Made by a program: the position numbers and the translations under genes. Positions 1 to 6,744 of a DNA stretch of 7,546 nt are shown here, piece after piece. The stretch is taken from assembly GCA_022361135.1 (NCBI GenBank), contig JAKSBM010000151.1, positions 1-7,546 on the forward strand, read 5' to 3'. This DNA is from Desulfobacterales bacterium. GTDB taxonomy: Bacteria > Desulfobacterota > Desulfobacteria > Desulfobacterales > Desulfobacteraceae. The stretch's first letter is position 1. Each line of letters opens with the position of its first letter. The notes beneath the pieces are model-generated. The model had not been told where the DNA came from. It did no database searches and was given only the letters and a program-made list of their open reading frames with translations.

Positions 1-1
1 T

Positions 2-1816
2 CCCCACGAAGACGAAACCCCCATGTTGGTGGGCTGGGGCTGGAACGGCATGGAAAGTCATCAGATGCCCCGGGCTCCCCTGGTCCTGAAGGCCATATCC
101 AAGGATCCCCAACGGACCTTGGTGGTGGTGGATCCCCGGAAAAGCGAGACCGCTGCCCTGGCCGATATCCACCTGGCCCTGCGGCCGGGCACCGATGCCC
201 TGCTCATGAAGGCCATGATCGCCCTGATCCTGGAACGGGGCTGGGAGGACCGGGACTATCTGGATGCCCATGTGGCGGAATTTGACACCATCCGTCCCTG
301 GTTTGAAAATTTTGATATCCGGGCGGCCCTGGAGGTGTGTGAGCTGGAGTACGGGGATGTGGAAAATCTCTGCCGGAAAATGACGGAAACGGTTTGGTCC
401 ATTCATCCGGACCTGGGCATCTACATGGGCCGCCATTCGGCCTTGAATTCCTATTTCATGATGATCCTGGGATCGGTGTGCGGGATTTTTGGAAAGCCCG
501 GGGGGAATATCGTGGCCGGCATGGTCATGCCCTTGGGCCGCCACGCCGATGAGCGAAACCCCAAAAACTGGCGCACCGTGGCCACGGATCTGCCCCCGGC
601 CGCGGCCGGGTCCTATCCCCCGGCCGTCCTGCCCGAGGAAATCCTCACCCCGGGCCCGGATCGGGTCCGGGCGGTTCTGGTTTCCGCCACCAATCCCCTG
701 CGGGCCTATCCCGACACCACGGCCTACGAGGCGGCCTTTGATAAACTCGACCTTTTGGTGGTCAATGACATTGTCATGAGCGAAACCGCCCGCATGGCCC
801 ACTACGTTTTGCCCTGCCGCACCTATTATGAAGCCTGGGACGGCACCTTCTTTCCATGGAATTGGCCCGGGGTCTATTTCCAAATGCGCCGCCCCCTGGT
901 GACGCCCCCCGGGGAATGCCTGGAATCATCCCAGATTTTCACCCGACTGGCCCGGCGCATGGGGATTTTGCCGGAAATCCCCGATGGGGTGAAGGCGGCG
1001 GCCCGGACCGCCGTGGCCGCCGAGGACGGGGATGCCGAACAGGCCGCCGCCGCCCGTTTGGCCTTTGGGGGAGAGCTCATCACCTGGGCCGGCAAGGCGC
1101 CCGATGTCTTTAAAAAGATGGTCTTTGTCCTGGCCGAAACCCTGGGGGAAGAATGGGATTCCGCGGCCAAGGCCGCCCTCTGGGGCATGCTCATGACTGC
1201 GCCGGAGTCCTTCCGGGAAAATGCCGCCCGGGTTGGATTTAAACCGGGGCTGGACCAGGGTGAAAGGATTTTCCAGGCCGTCATGGAAAAGGAACAGGGG
1301 CTCTGGGTGGGCCAATGCGACCGGGACAACCCCATGGCCGGGATTACAACCCCCTCGGGGAAGATTGAGCTCCACATCCCGGAGTTGGCGGACACGGCCC
1401 AAGCCCTGGACGGGAGGTCCGAGGAACGGGATCTGGCACTGCCCCATGATTTCCCCCTTATCCTCAATGCCGGCCGCCACACCCGCCACAATGCCAATAC
1501 CCTCATGCGGAATCCGGCATGGAACTCGGGCCGCCGGGCCTGCACCGTGGCCGTTCATCCAAAGACTGCAGCCGAGTTGGGCCTGGACGACGGGGCCCGG
1601 GTCAAGGTAACCACGGCCGCAGGGTCGGAAACCGGGGAGTTGGAAGTGGGGGAGGATGTCCGTCCCGGCACCGTTCTCATTCCCCATGGCTTTGGCTTGA
1701 ATTACCAGGGCGAGGTCTTTGGCATGAATGTGAATCGGTTGACCCGGAATACCCACCGGGATTTCCTGGGCACCCCCATCCATCGCTATGTGCCCTGCCG
1801 GGTGGAGGCCCTCTAG
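2..1816 (+). CDS. Molybdopterin-dependent oxidoreductase, DMSO reductase family (5'-truncated)
   Basis: Catalytic subunit of a molybdopterin guanine dinucleotide enzyme that would pass electrons between a small substrate and an iron-sulfur or quinone partner; the substrate cannot be told. The frame is open to the left edge, and family-like sequence precedes the first ATG (position 23), which has no Shine-Dalgarno, so the true start lies outside the window. Numbering from that ATG, VVVDPRKSETA (34-44) and LRPGTDALL (53-61) are typical of the dinucleotide-like fold of this family. GKPGGN (157-162) matches the usual IGKPGGN-type turn, and NDIVMSETARMAHYVLP is the conserved segment before the substrate-channel region. 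Residues from about 475 to 597 form the C-terminal molydopterin-binding beta-barrel (LILNAGRHTRHNAN, then VHPKTAAELGLDDGARVKV). The N-terminal Fe4S4 domain, any Tat signal and the Mo-ligand residue (Ser/Cys/Sec) are not visible, so formate dehydrogenase-like, polysulfide/thiosulfate reductase-like and other members remain possible. Partner subunits are not in the window. Confidence 0.94.
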   Translation, partial: PHEDETPMLVGWGWNGMESHQMPRAPLVLKAISKDPQRTLVVVDPRKSETAALADIHLALRPGTDALLMKAMIALILERGWEDRDYLDAHVAEFDTIRPWFENFDIRAALEVCELEYGDVENLCRKMTETVWSIHPDLGIYMGRHSALNSYFMMILGSVCGIFGKPGGNIVAGMVMPLGRHADERNPKNWRTVATDLPPAAAGSYPPAVLPEEILTPGPDRVRAVLVSATNPLRAYPDTTAYEAAFDKLDLLVVNDIVMSETARMAHYVLPCRTYYEAWDGTFFPWNWPGVYFQMRRPLVTPPGECLESSQIFTRLARRMGILPEIPDGVKAAARTAVAAEDGDAEQAAAARLAFGGELITWAGKAPDVFKKMVFVLAETLGEEWDSAAKAALWGMLMTAPESFRENAARVGFKPGLDQGERIFQAVMEKEQGLWVGQCDRDNPMAGITTPSGKIELHIPELADTAQALDGRSEERDLALPHDFPLILNAGRHTRHNANTLMRNPAWNSGRRACTVAVHPKTAAELGLDDGARVKVTTAAGSETGELEVGEDVRPGTVLIPHGFGLNYQGEVFGMNVNRLTRNTHRDFLGTPIHRYVPCRVEAL

Positions 1817-1920
1817 GGCAGATCGTTTACGACGGGTCCATGGGAAATGTCCGGGACGGGCCTCCATGGTTCGGGGTGGCCGTGCCTGCATTCGGGATTG
1901 GGATTTCGGGGCGGGCATGG

Positions 1921-1949
1921 TTGACCCCATGGGTCGGGTTGGGTAGAAT
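1921..1949 (+). promoter_or_regulatory. Sigma-70-type promoter for the diguanylate cyclase gene, with a dyad over the -35
   Basis: TTGACC (1921-1926) and TAGAAT (1944-1949) each match the -35/-10 consensus at five of six positions and are separated by exactly 17 bp. Transcription would start near 1956, leaving a leader of about 25 nt before the ATG at 1980 with GGAGG at 1971-1975. A short perfect dyad, GACCC-CAT-GGGTC (1923-1935), overlaps the -35 hexamer and could be a repressor site. The promoter implies that the cyclase gene can be transcribed separately from the upstream oxidoreductase. Confidence 0.6.
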
Positions 1950-1979
1950 TTTAAATGAATTCAATCCAATGGAGGCACC

Positions 1980-3077
1980 ATGGAATATTCCGAATCCCGG
2001 GAACGGAGGAAGATCCTCCAGGGCCATGTGGCCCATTCCACCAAATGGGTACTTCTCTCCACCCTGGTTCTTCAGTTCATCTATGCCCATTATTTTATCC
2101 AGGACAACTGGGAAATGGATCGAGGGCTTTTGCTCTGGAACCTGGCCCAGCTCATGGCCCTGTGCCTGGGGCTGGGCTGCGGGCTGGCGGGAATCCGATC
2201 CCGGAGACTGGGGTGGGTCTGGTGGGCCTGCGGCGTCGGGGTGGGGCTGTGCTGGACCCTTTCCGCCCACAATGCCATCCACAATTGGAACCAATTTCAT
2301 GCGGCCGGCAAGCTCCTCACCCTGGGGATGTTTGCCGTGATCATCGGTTGGTATTCCCATCTGCCGCTTTTGCTCTGTGCCCTGGTGCCCATCCTCTACG
2401 GCCTGGTCCACATCCACATCCTCCACGATGCCCGGGATGGGTTGGATACCACCATCTCCCTGGTGAAGTTTCCCTTCCTGGTTCTCATGAGTCTCTATAC
2501 CCTGAGGAAGTGGTTTAAATTCGGGGTGGATACCTACCTGGAAAGCCTGGAATTGAACCAGCGCTTGGAGGAGATGAGCCGGGTGGACGAGCTCACCCGG
2601 GTGAAGAACCGCCGGGGCTTCAACGAAGCCTTTTCCCATGGGGTGAACCTGGCCCGGCGGCTGAATCAACCCCTGACCCTGGTCCTCATGGACATCGACT
2701 TTTTCAAGCAATACAACGATAGTTTGGGCCATCCGGCCGGGGATGATTGTTTGAAGAAGGTGGCCTGGACGGTCTCCGGGCAGATTCGCCGGGCCGTGGA
2801 TCTCTTTGCCCGTGTGGGGGGCGAAGAGTTTGCCCTGGTGCTCCCCGGCACCACTCCGGACCAGGCCGTGGAGCTGGTGAATCACATCCGCCATGCCCTG
2901 GACCGGACCGATATCTCCCACCCCGATTCCCGGGTGTCCGACCGGGTGACTTTGTCCATGGGCATTGCCGGTCTGGAGCGTGGAGAGGATGAGCAGGCCC
3001 TCTACGAAAGGGCCGACCAGGCCCTTTACCAGGCCAAAACCGGGGGGCGGAATCGGTATCAAATCCATGGGGACTGA
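1980..3077 (+). CDS. Membrane-anchored diguanylate cyclase (GGDEF domain)
   Basis: Makes cyclic di-GMP from two GTP; 365 aa. The start is supported by GGAGG four bases upstream of the ATG. The first ~180 residues hold about five or six hydrophobic segments (roughly 22-40, 50-72, 77-97, 112-124, 127-147, 159-176), a membrane sensor module whose family I do not recognise. A short linker (about 180-200, containing LNQRLEEMSRVDELT) leads into a full GGDEF domain at about 200-362. It has DELTRVKNRRGF (203-214), the metal-binding MDIDFFKQYND (237-247), the GGEEF active site at 280-284 and the conserved YxAKxxGRNR element near 350-359. RAVD (271-274), five residues before GGEEF, is an intact RxxD product-inhibition site. 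The enzyme should therefore be active and feedback-inhibited. No EAL or HD-GYP domain is fused. It lies 163 nt behind the oxidoreductase gene with its own promoter, so a functional link to it is not proven. Confidence 0.96.
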   Translation: MEYSESRERRKILQGHVAHSTKWVLLSTLVLQFIYAHYFIQDNWEMDRGLLLWNLAQLMALCLGLGCGLAGIRSRRLGWVWWACGVGVGLCWTLSAHNAIHNWNQFHAAGKLLTLGMFAVIIGWYSHLPLLLCALVPILYGLVHIHILHDARDGLDTTISLVKFPFLVLMSLYTLRKWFKFGVDTYLESLELNQRLEEMSRVDELTRVKNRRGFNEAFSHGVNLARRLNQPLTLVLMDIDFFKQYNDSLGHPAGDDCLKKVAWTVSGQIRRAVDLFARVGGEEFALVLPGTTPDQAVELVNHIRHALDRTDISHPDSRVSDRVTLSMGIAGLERGEDEQALYERADQALYQAKTGGRNRYQIHGD

Positions 3078-3093
3078 GAGGAACGTCTTCCTC
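3078..3093 (+). terminator. Short hairpin abutting the cyclase stop codon
   Basis: GAGGAA-CGTC-TTCCTC forms a perfect 6-bp stem with a 4-nt loop directly after the TGA at 3075-3077. No clean T-run follows, only CCAACCTTGTGTGTTCTTT, so this may be an mRNA 3'-end stabiliser rather than an intrinsic terminator. Confidence 0.25.
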
Positions 3094-3330
3094 CCAACCT
3101 TGTGTGTTCTTTATCTCCCATTCGGGGATGCAAATTCTTAAAATTTTTTTGAAGGCTTTTGGGGAGAGATTGGGCTATGGGGAAGTGCCTTTTAGACCGG
3201 GTTTATTCCACCTCCGCCGGAATGGGTAATATGGACATTTTGGGGTGGGGGATTGTTGTGCCTTTCACCCGGCGATGACTGGGGAGAGGAATATTCCACT
3301 GCTATCACCTGATCCTCCGGGTTCTATTTC

Positions 3331-3354
3331 CCTCCATTGCGGGGGGAGGTTTTT
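3331..3354 (+). terminator. Candidate rho-independent terminator after the cyclase gene
   Basis: CCTCC (3331-3335) pairs with GGAGG (3345-3349) across a 9-nt loop, and five T residues (3350-3354) follow on the + strand. The stem is only 5 bp and lies about 250 nt beyond the cyclase stop, so the call is tentative. It is the only + strand hairpin in this gap with a T-run directly behind it. Confidence 0.35.
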
Positions 3355-3356
3355 GT

Positions 3357-3374
3357 GCCGGGCCAATGCCCGGC
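3357..3374 (-). terminator. GC-rich hairpin after the phosphoesterase stop
   Basis: GCCGGGC (3357-3363) and GCCCGGC (3368-3374) form a perfect 7-bp stem with a 4-nt loop, 7 nt past the TAG stop at 3382-3384 of the - strand gene. On the - strand it is followed by an A-rich rather than a T-rich stretch. It therefore lacks the classic U-tract and may mark a 3' end by another mechanism. Confidence 0.35.
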
Positions 3375-3381
3375 AGCGGCG

Positions 3382-4194
3382 CTATTGGATATACTGGGTG
3401 CGGTAGCTGATCCGGCCCTGGTGGTAGGTGTAGACCCGGAAGGCGGCCTGTCGGCCGAAGCGGCTGGAAACCGGCGGGGCCACGTAGAGGGGGATGTCCC
3501 CCAGCCAATGCTGTTCATCCTGGTGGAAGTGGCCGGCAAATACGGCCTTGACCGAATAGCGATTGAGCAGGGCAATCCATTTTTCCCGGGTGGTTTTATC
3601 CCATCCCGACCGGAGCTTTCCCTTGCGCAATTTTCCCACGCAGGGGGTGTGGTGGAAGAGGAGGACCGGGGTCTTGCCGGCGGCCTTGAGTCGTTTTTCC
3701 ACTTGGGCCATGGGGTCGTACCCTTCCATTTCAAAGCCCTTGGCCAGGGGCTCGGTGTAGGCAAAGAGGAAAATCACATCCCGGTAACGGACCTCCTGGA
3801 TCAGGGGGCCGTACTGGGCTTCATAGGCCTGGGCCGTGGGCTGGACGTTCTTGGCCCGGATGTCGTTGTTGCCGGAAATATAATGGAGGGGATATTTGAC
3901 TTTGCCGAGGATGGCCTTGCCCCGGGAGACGATTTCAGGTTCAAGGATTTTTTCTTCGGTGATGTCCCCGGTGTGGACCACGCAGTGGATATCCATGCGG
4001 AGGCGGTTGACGGCGGAGACGATTTTTTCAGTGCGCTGGTCATGGTCCAGAACCCCCATGTGGGTATCGGTGATCTGGACAAAGGAAAGGGGGTGGGATT
4101 CCGCCCGGACAGACGTTGACAGGGCCACGGAGGCGAGGACCGCAATGACTGCCAGGCAGAGTTGAATCCCTGGATAGCTTAATTTTTTTAACAT
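3382..4194 (-). CDS. Exported calcineurin-like metallophosphoesterase
   Basis: A dinuclear-metal phosphoesterase likely acting outside the cytoplasm. From the ATG at 4194 it is 270 aa and begins MLKKLSYPG, followed by a hydrophobic core and a probable signal peptidase site after SVRA (near residue 31). Metal-site motifs, numbered from this start, appear in the family order: DTH (43-45), GD (76-77), GNND (108-111, the usual GNH[DE] box with Asn in place of His), HH (181-182) and GHFH (221-224). Substrate specificity (phosphodiester, nucleotide, phospholipid) cannot be read from the motifs. An in-frame ATG at 4218 would add eight residues (MGGAPVHA). I prefer 4194 because it gives a standard signal-peptide n-region and because 4218 lies in the loop of a strong hairpin; neither start has a good Shine-Dalgarno. 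The gene follows the eIF-2B-like gene by 54 nt with no promoter seen, so it is probably its operon partner. Confidence 0.92.
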   Translation of the reverse strand: MLKKLSYPGIQLCLAVIAVLASVALSTSVRAESHPLSFVQITDTHMGVLDHDQRTEKIVSAVNRLRMDIHCVVHTGDITEEKILEPEIVSRGKAILGKVKYPLHYISGNNDIRAKNVQPTAQAYEAQYGPLIQEVRYRDVIFLFAYTEPLAKGFEMEGYDPMAQVEKRLKAAGKTPVLLFHHTPCVGKLRKGKLRSGWDKTTREKWIALLNRYSVKAVFAGHFHQDEQHWLGDIPLYVAPPVSSRFGRQAAFRVYTYHQGRISYRTQYIQ

Positions 4195-4203
4195 GGCATG
4201 GAC

Positions 4204-4229
4204 CGGGGCACCCCCCATGGGGTGCCCCG
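4204..4229 (-). promoter_or_regulatory. Strong 11-bp hairpin in the gap before the phosphoesterase
   Basis: CGGGGCACCCC (4204-4214) and GGGGTGCCCCG (4219-4229) are perfect inverted repeats around a 4-nt loop. The structure begins 20 nt after the eIF-2B-like gene stop and ends 9 nt before the phosphoesterase ATG at 4194. No T-run follows on either strand, so it is not a standard intrinsic terminator. In mRNA it would bury the only G-rich sequence that could serve as a ribosome binding site. A role in lowering translation of the phosphoesterase, or in mRNA processing and stability within the operon, is plausible. Confidence 0.5.
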
Positions 4230-4248
4230 TATCTATTGGAACCCCTGG

Positions 4249-5229
4249 CTATACGGCCTGGAGGTTTAGTGCAGGTTCTCCGTAGTGGTGAACATTTTCG
4301 GGTTCGGCATGGAAACCGGGCAGGGTTCGCATGGGAACCGGGGCGGAGAGGAGGCGACCATCCGAGGTCACTTCACCGATTTCCGTCACAATGTGGTCGA
4401 TGAACTCCAGGCTCACCAGGTCGTGGGAGTGGGTGGTCATGGAAAAATCCATGGTCCCGATGTGGGCCTCTTCCTGTTCCTGGAAAATGTTCTGATCCAC
4501 CGAAGGCCTGTGGGAGTAGTGCAGGGTATTGGCAAAGAGGTGGATATTGATGCCGTTGAGGCGGCAAAGGCTTACGGCACCGGCCGTACCAATGGGGGCC
4601 ACGATTTTGTGATCCGAGGTAATGGTCATGGCGCCCACGAACATCTTGGTGGCCCCTTCAATGTGGTGGCTCAGGTTATGGGCCGGGGTAACCATGTGTT
4701 CGATGTCGGATTTTCTCAGGGCCTGGACGGTCTGCCGGGTTCTTTCGGCATTGTGGTCCAGGATAATGACCTTGAACTGACGGCCCAGTTTTTCCTTGGC
4801 CTGGATCAGGATATTGGTGATCACGGTGCTGGGGGAATGGACAATCACAACGTCCCGGTTCTGGATGTAGGCCAGTCCGTTTTCGGTGACCTGGGCGGCA
4901 TTCCGTTTGAACTGGTGGATGCGTTCCCGCAGGCAGGTGATGGTTTCCTGGCGGACGTCTTCCACGTCCATTTCCGGTCTGACCCGGTTTTCCATTTCCA
5001 TCTCAAAATAATCCAGCAGATGCTTCAGCGGCGCAATATTGGGCTGGGACTTTTTTAAGGCTTCGGAAAGTTCCGTGTAGAGGGAGTCCATTTCCTCCCG
5101 GGTACACTTGAGCTGTCTGATGGATTCAATGAAGGCATTCAGTGAAACAATGGTCATCCTGGCGATACCCTGGACATCACTGAGATCCCGGAGCAGTTTG
5201 TACATGGTTTCTTTATTCTTCTGATTCAT
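4249..5229 (-). CDS. eIF-2B-family (IF-2B alpha/beta/delta-like) protein, probably non-catalytic
   Basis: 326 aa. The start is set by the ATGA overlap with the permease stop (ATG 5229-5227, TGA 5228-5226); the frame extends further upstream only as an overlap with the permease gene. Residues 1-110 look helical, like the N-terminal domain of eIF-2B/MtnA/ribose-1,5-bisphosphate isomerase proteins. Residues about 125-287 resemble the Rossmann-like IF-2B domain: RDVVIVHSPSTVITNIL (125-141), FKVIILDHNAERTRQT (152-167), GATKMFVGAMTI (192-203), IVAPIGTAG (209-217), HDLVSLEFIDHIVTEIG (269-285). The isomerases carry Cys in the HC loop and Asp in the GAD motif; here these read HSPST (131-135) and GAM (199-201), and the usual NKIGT is APIGT. 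It is therefore unlikely to be MtnA or a ribose-1,5-bisphosphate isomerase. It is unusually rich in His (19 of 326) and has a ~40-residue C-terminal tail outside the domain. A ligand-binding or regulatory role linked to the permease is inferred. Family call good, function unknown. Confidence 0.82.
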   Translation of the reverse strand: MNQKNKETMYKLLRDLSDVQGIARMTIVSLNAFIESIRQLKCTREEMDSLYTELSEALKKSQPNIAPLKHLLDYFEMEMENRVRPEMDVEDVRQETITCLRERIHQFKRNAAQVTENGLAYIQNRDVVIVHSPSTVITNILIQAKEKLGRQFKVIILDHNAERTRQTVQALRKSDIEHMVTPAHNLSHHIEGATKMFVGAMTITSDHKIVAPIGTAGAVSLCRLNGINIHLFANTLHYSHRPSVDQNIFQEQEEAHIGTMDFSMTTHSHDLVSLEFIDHIVTEIGEVTSDGRLLSAPVPMRTLPGFHAEPENVHHYGEPALNLQAV

Positions 5230-6530
5230 AACGACACCCATAAAAAAAGACTTAAAAAGATTGATGCAATGGTTAAGGTAATCAAGGTTATTACAGCACT
5301 GGCTTTCATGAATTCCAGAAAGCTGATGTGCACTTTGGATTGTTTGGCAATGCCCACGGAAACGATGTTGGCCGAGGCACCGATCATGGTCATGTTCCCG
5401 CCGAAGCAGGCCCCCAGGCTCAAGGCCCACCAGAGAATATCGTTGGGGATGGGCGTGGCTTCCAGCATGAGGCGGACAATGGGGATCATGGTGATGGTAA
5501 AGGGGATGTTATCCAGGAAGCCGGATACGATTCCCGACACCCAGAGGACCGTGAGGACCATGACATAGGGGTTGTCCCCGATGCGCAGGAAAACGTTGCG
5601 GGCCACCCATTCGATGACGCCCTTGTGTTCCAGGACCCCCACCAGGATGAAGAGGCCGGCAAAGAAGAGCAGGGTACTCCATTCCACTTCCTCCAGCATG
5701 TATTCCACATCCACATCGGAGATGGTGAACAGGACCATGGCGATGAACACCGCCACCACACCGGGGGAGATCTTGGTAATGGTCTGGGTCACAAAGAGGA
5801 GGATGGCCGCAGCCAGGCATCCCAACCCTTTGACCATCAGTTTTTTGTCCACCCGGGTGTTCAGGAACTCAATGCGGATTTTTTCCAGCAGGAGTTGAAC
5901 GCTGAATAGTTTGGCCAGGTTGGTATCAATGGCCTTGAACTTGTCCCGGTTGGTGAACCAGATGAACCCCAGGGCCGCCACAAAGGAGATGATCACCGGA
6001 ATGGTCAGGTTTATGAGGAACTGGTTAAAGGTCAGTCCCACCTTGGAGCCGATGATGATATTGGGCGGATCCCCGATGAGGGTTGCCGTCCCGCCGATGT
6101 TGGAGATCACCGCCTGGGAGATCACGTAAATTTTGGGGTCCAGTCCCATGCCCCGGGTCAGTTCAATGATGATGGGGATGATGATGAGGACCGTGGTAAC
6201 ATTGTCCAGAAAAGCCGACAAAACAGCGGTGACAATGGAGAATAAAACCAGAATTTTCAGCGGGCTGCCCTTGGTCAAGGCGGCGATCTTTACCGAGAGG
6301 ATGGAAAAGATGCCCGATTTCCTGAGTACGGCCACGATGGACATCATGCCCAAAAGCAGCATGATGGTCTCAAAATCGATCATGGCGGCGGCTTCGTGTT
6401 CCCCCACAACGTGGAGGATCAGGAGAACCATAACCCCCAGGAGAGCGGACACAGCTTTATTCACCAGCTCGAATGTGATCGCGGCGTAAACGACCAGGAA
6501 AACGATGACAGGTACCAATGCACCTTCCAT
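5226..6530 (-). CDS. ArsB/NhaD/P-protein-type ion permease (IT superfamily)
   Basis: A 434-aa inner-membrane transporter with about ten or more hydrophobic segments. The start at 6530 is supported by AAGGA in the - strand mRNA seven bases upstream. Its two halves carry matching signatures, as expected for an inverted-repeat ion transporter. FLDN occurs at 107-110 and 338-341. GGTATLIGDPPNII (146-159) corresponds to GGNMTMIGASANIV (377-390). These motifs resemble the Na+/H+ antiporter NhaD, arsenite permease ArsB and especially pink-eyed-dilution P-protein relatives. A more hydrophilic stretch of about 40 residues (194-235) sits mid-protein, between the halves. Cargo (Na+/H+, arsenite, a carboxylate or another anion) cannot be decided; no arsR, arsC or arsA gene is nearby, which weakens an arsenic role. 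The stop overlaps the next gene's ATG by the ATGA pattern, indicating co-translation with the eIF-2B-like protein. Confidence 0.92.
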   Translation of the reverse strand: MEGALVPVIVFLVVYAAITFELVNKAVSALLGVMVLLILHVVGEHEAAAMIDFETIMLLLGMMSIVAVLRKSGIFSILSVKIAALTKGSPLKILVLFSIVTAVLSAFLDNVTTVLIIIPIIIELTRGMGLDPKIYVISQAVISNIGGTATLIGDPPNIIIGSKVGLTFNQFLINLTIPVIISFVAALGFIWFTNRDKFKAIDTNLAKLFSVQLLLEKIRIEFLNTRVDKKLMVKGLGCLAAAILLFVTQTITKISPGVVAVFIAMVLFTISDVDVEYMLEEVEWSTLLFFAGLFILVGVLEHKGVIEWVARNVFLRIGDNPYVMVLTVLWVSGIVSGFLDNIPFTITMIPIVRLMLEATPIPNDILWWALSLGACFGGNMTMIGASANIVSVGIAKQSKVHISFLEFMKASAVITLITLTIASIFLSLFLWVSL

Positions 6531-6536
6531 AAGATA

Positions 6537-6542
6537 TTCCTT
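6537..6542 (-). promoter_or_regulatory. Ribosome binding site of the permease gene
   Basis: The - strand reads AAGGAA followed by six bases and then the ATG at 6530. It is the clearest Shine-Dalgarno in the minus-strand genes and fixes the first gene of the permease operon at 6530. Confidence 0.7.
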
Positions 6543-6668
6543 GTAAAAAATCAGTTCTTAAATCGTCGTCTCGGACCTTGGCTTTGGCTATCGGAGGGAG
6601 ATGGCGGTTCTTCTACGTCAATTAATAGGGCGGCGTTTTAACACAAAAAAAAAGGGCTTACAACAGGA

Positions 6669-6688
6669 AATTTTTCATTGGAAAAATT
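6669..6688. repeat. AT-rich inverted repeat
   Basis: AATTTTTC-ATTG-GAAAAATT: perfect 8-bp arms with a 4-nt centre, inside the AT-rich core 139-158 nt upstream of the permease start. It could be an operator half-pair or a weak hairpin in the leader RNA. Confidence 0.4.
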
Positions 6689-6744
6689 AATATTTCGTAA
6701 TTTAAAAAATCGTTATAACTACCTGAAAATATATAAAATATAAC

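Larger units (their letters stand above)
3078..3381. other. Intergenic region between convergent genes
   Basis: No credible coding frame was found here. The stretch separates the + strand cyclase gene from the - strand phosphoesterase gene. It holds small hairpins near both gene ends (listed separately), a T-rich patch around 3140-3150 and a perfect 10-bp palindrome GGAATATTCC at 3288-3297. The same palindrome also occurs at the start of the cyclase gene. Confidence 0.6.

Noticed and set aside
1808..1819. GCCC-TCTA-GGGC hairpin across the oxidoreductase stop codon as a terminator
   Set aside because: Only a 4-bp stem (5 bp with a 2-nt loop) and no T-run follows, so it is too weak to call.
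926..1930. Long open frame on the - strand opposite the molybdopterin oxidoreductase (334 codons)
   Set aside because: Gly/Pro/His-rich antisense translation typical of GC-rich DNA, with no recognisable domain; the + strand frame is clearly the DMSO-reductase-family gene.
1827..3068. 413-codon open frame on the - strand opposite the diguanylate cyclase
   Set aside because: It is longer than the real gene but has low-complexity Gly/Pro/His/Gln composition and no family motifs. The + strand carries an intact GGEEF domain, promoter and ribosome binding site.
3337..4119. 260-codon + strand frame opposite the phosphoesterase
   Set aside because: Antisense shadow; all metal-binding motifs of the phosphoesterase read on the - strand in correct order.
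4195..4218. Alternative phosphoesterase start at 4218
   Set aside because: It adds MGGAPVHA before a normal signal-peptide start and lies in the loop of the 4204-4229 hairpin. It is not excluded, only less likely.
4285..5058. 257-codon + strand frame opposite the eIF-2B-like gene
   Set aside because: Gly/His/Asp-rich antisense translation with no recognised motifs; the - strand frame matches a known fold and is coupled to the permease gene.
5230..5430. Upstream extension of the eIF-2B-like frame to 393 aa
   Set aside because: The extra 67 residues lie inside the permease coding sequence in another frame and have no family resemblance. The ATGA overlap at 5226-5229 gives the expected N-terminus.
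6396..6641. Small + strand open frame overlapping the permease start and leader
   Set aside because: Mostly antisense to the permease, no ribosome binding site noticed and no recognisable protein.
6531..6660. Ion-responsive riboswitch (Na+/Li+ type) in the permease leader
   Set aside because: The location is suggestive, but I could not recognise any conserved riboswitch core or a terminator/antiterminator pair by eye.
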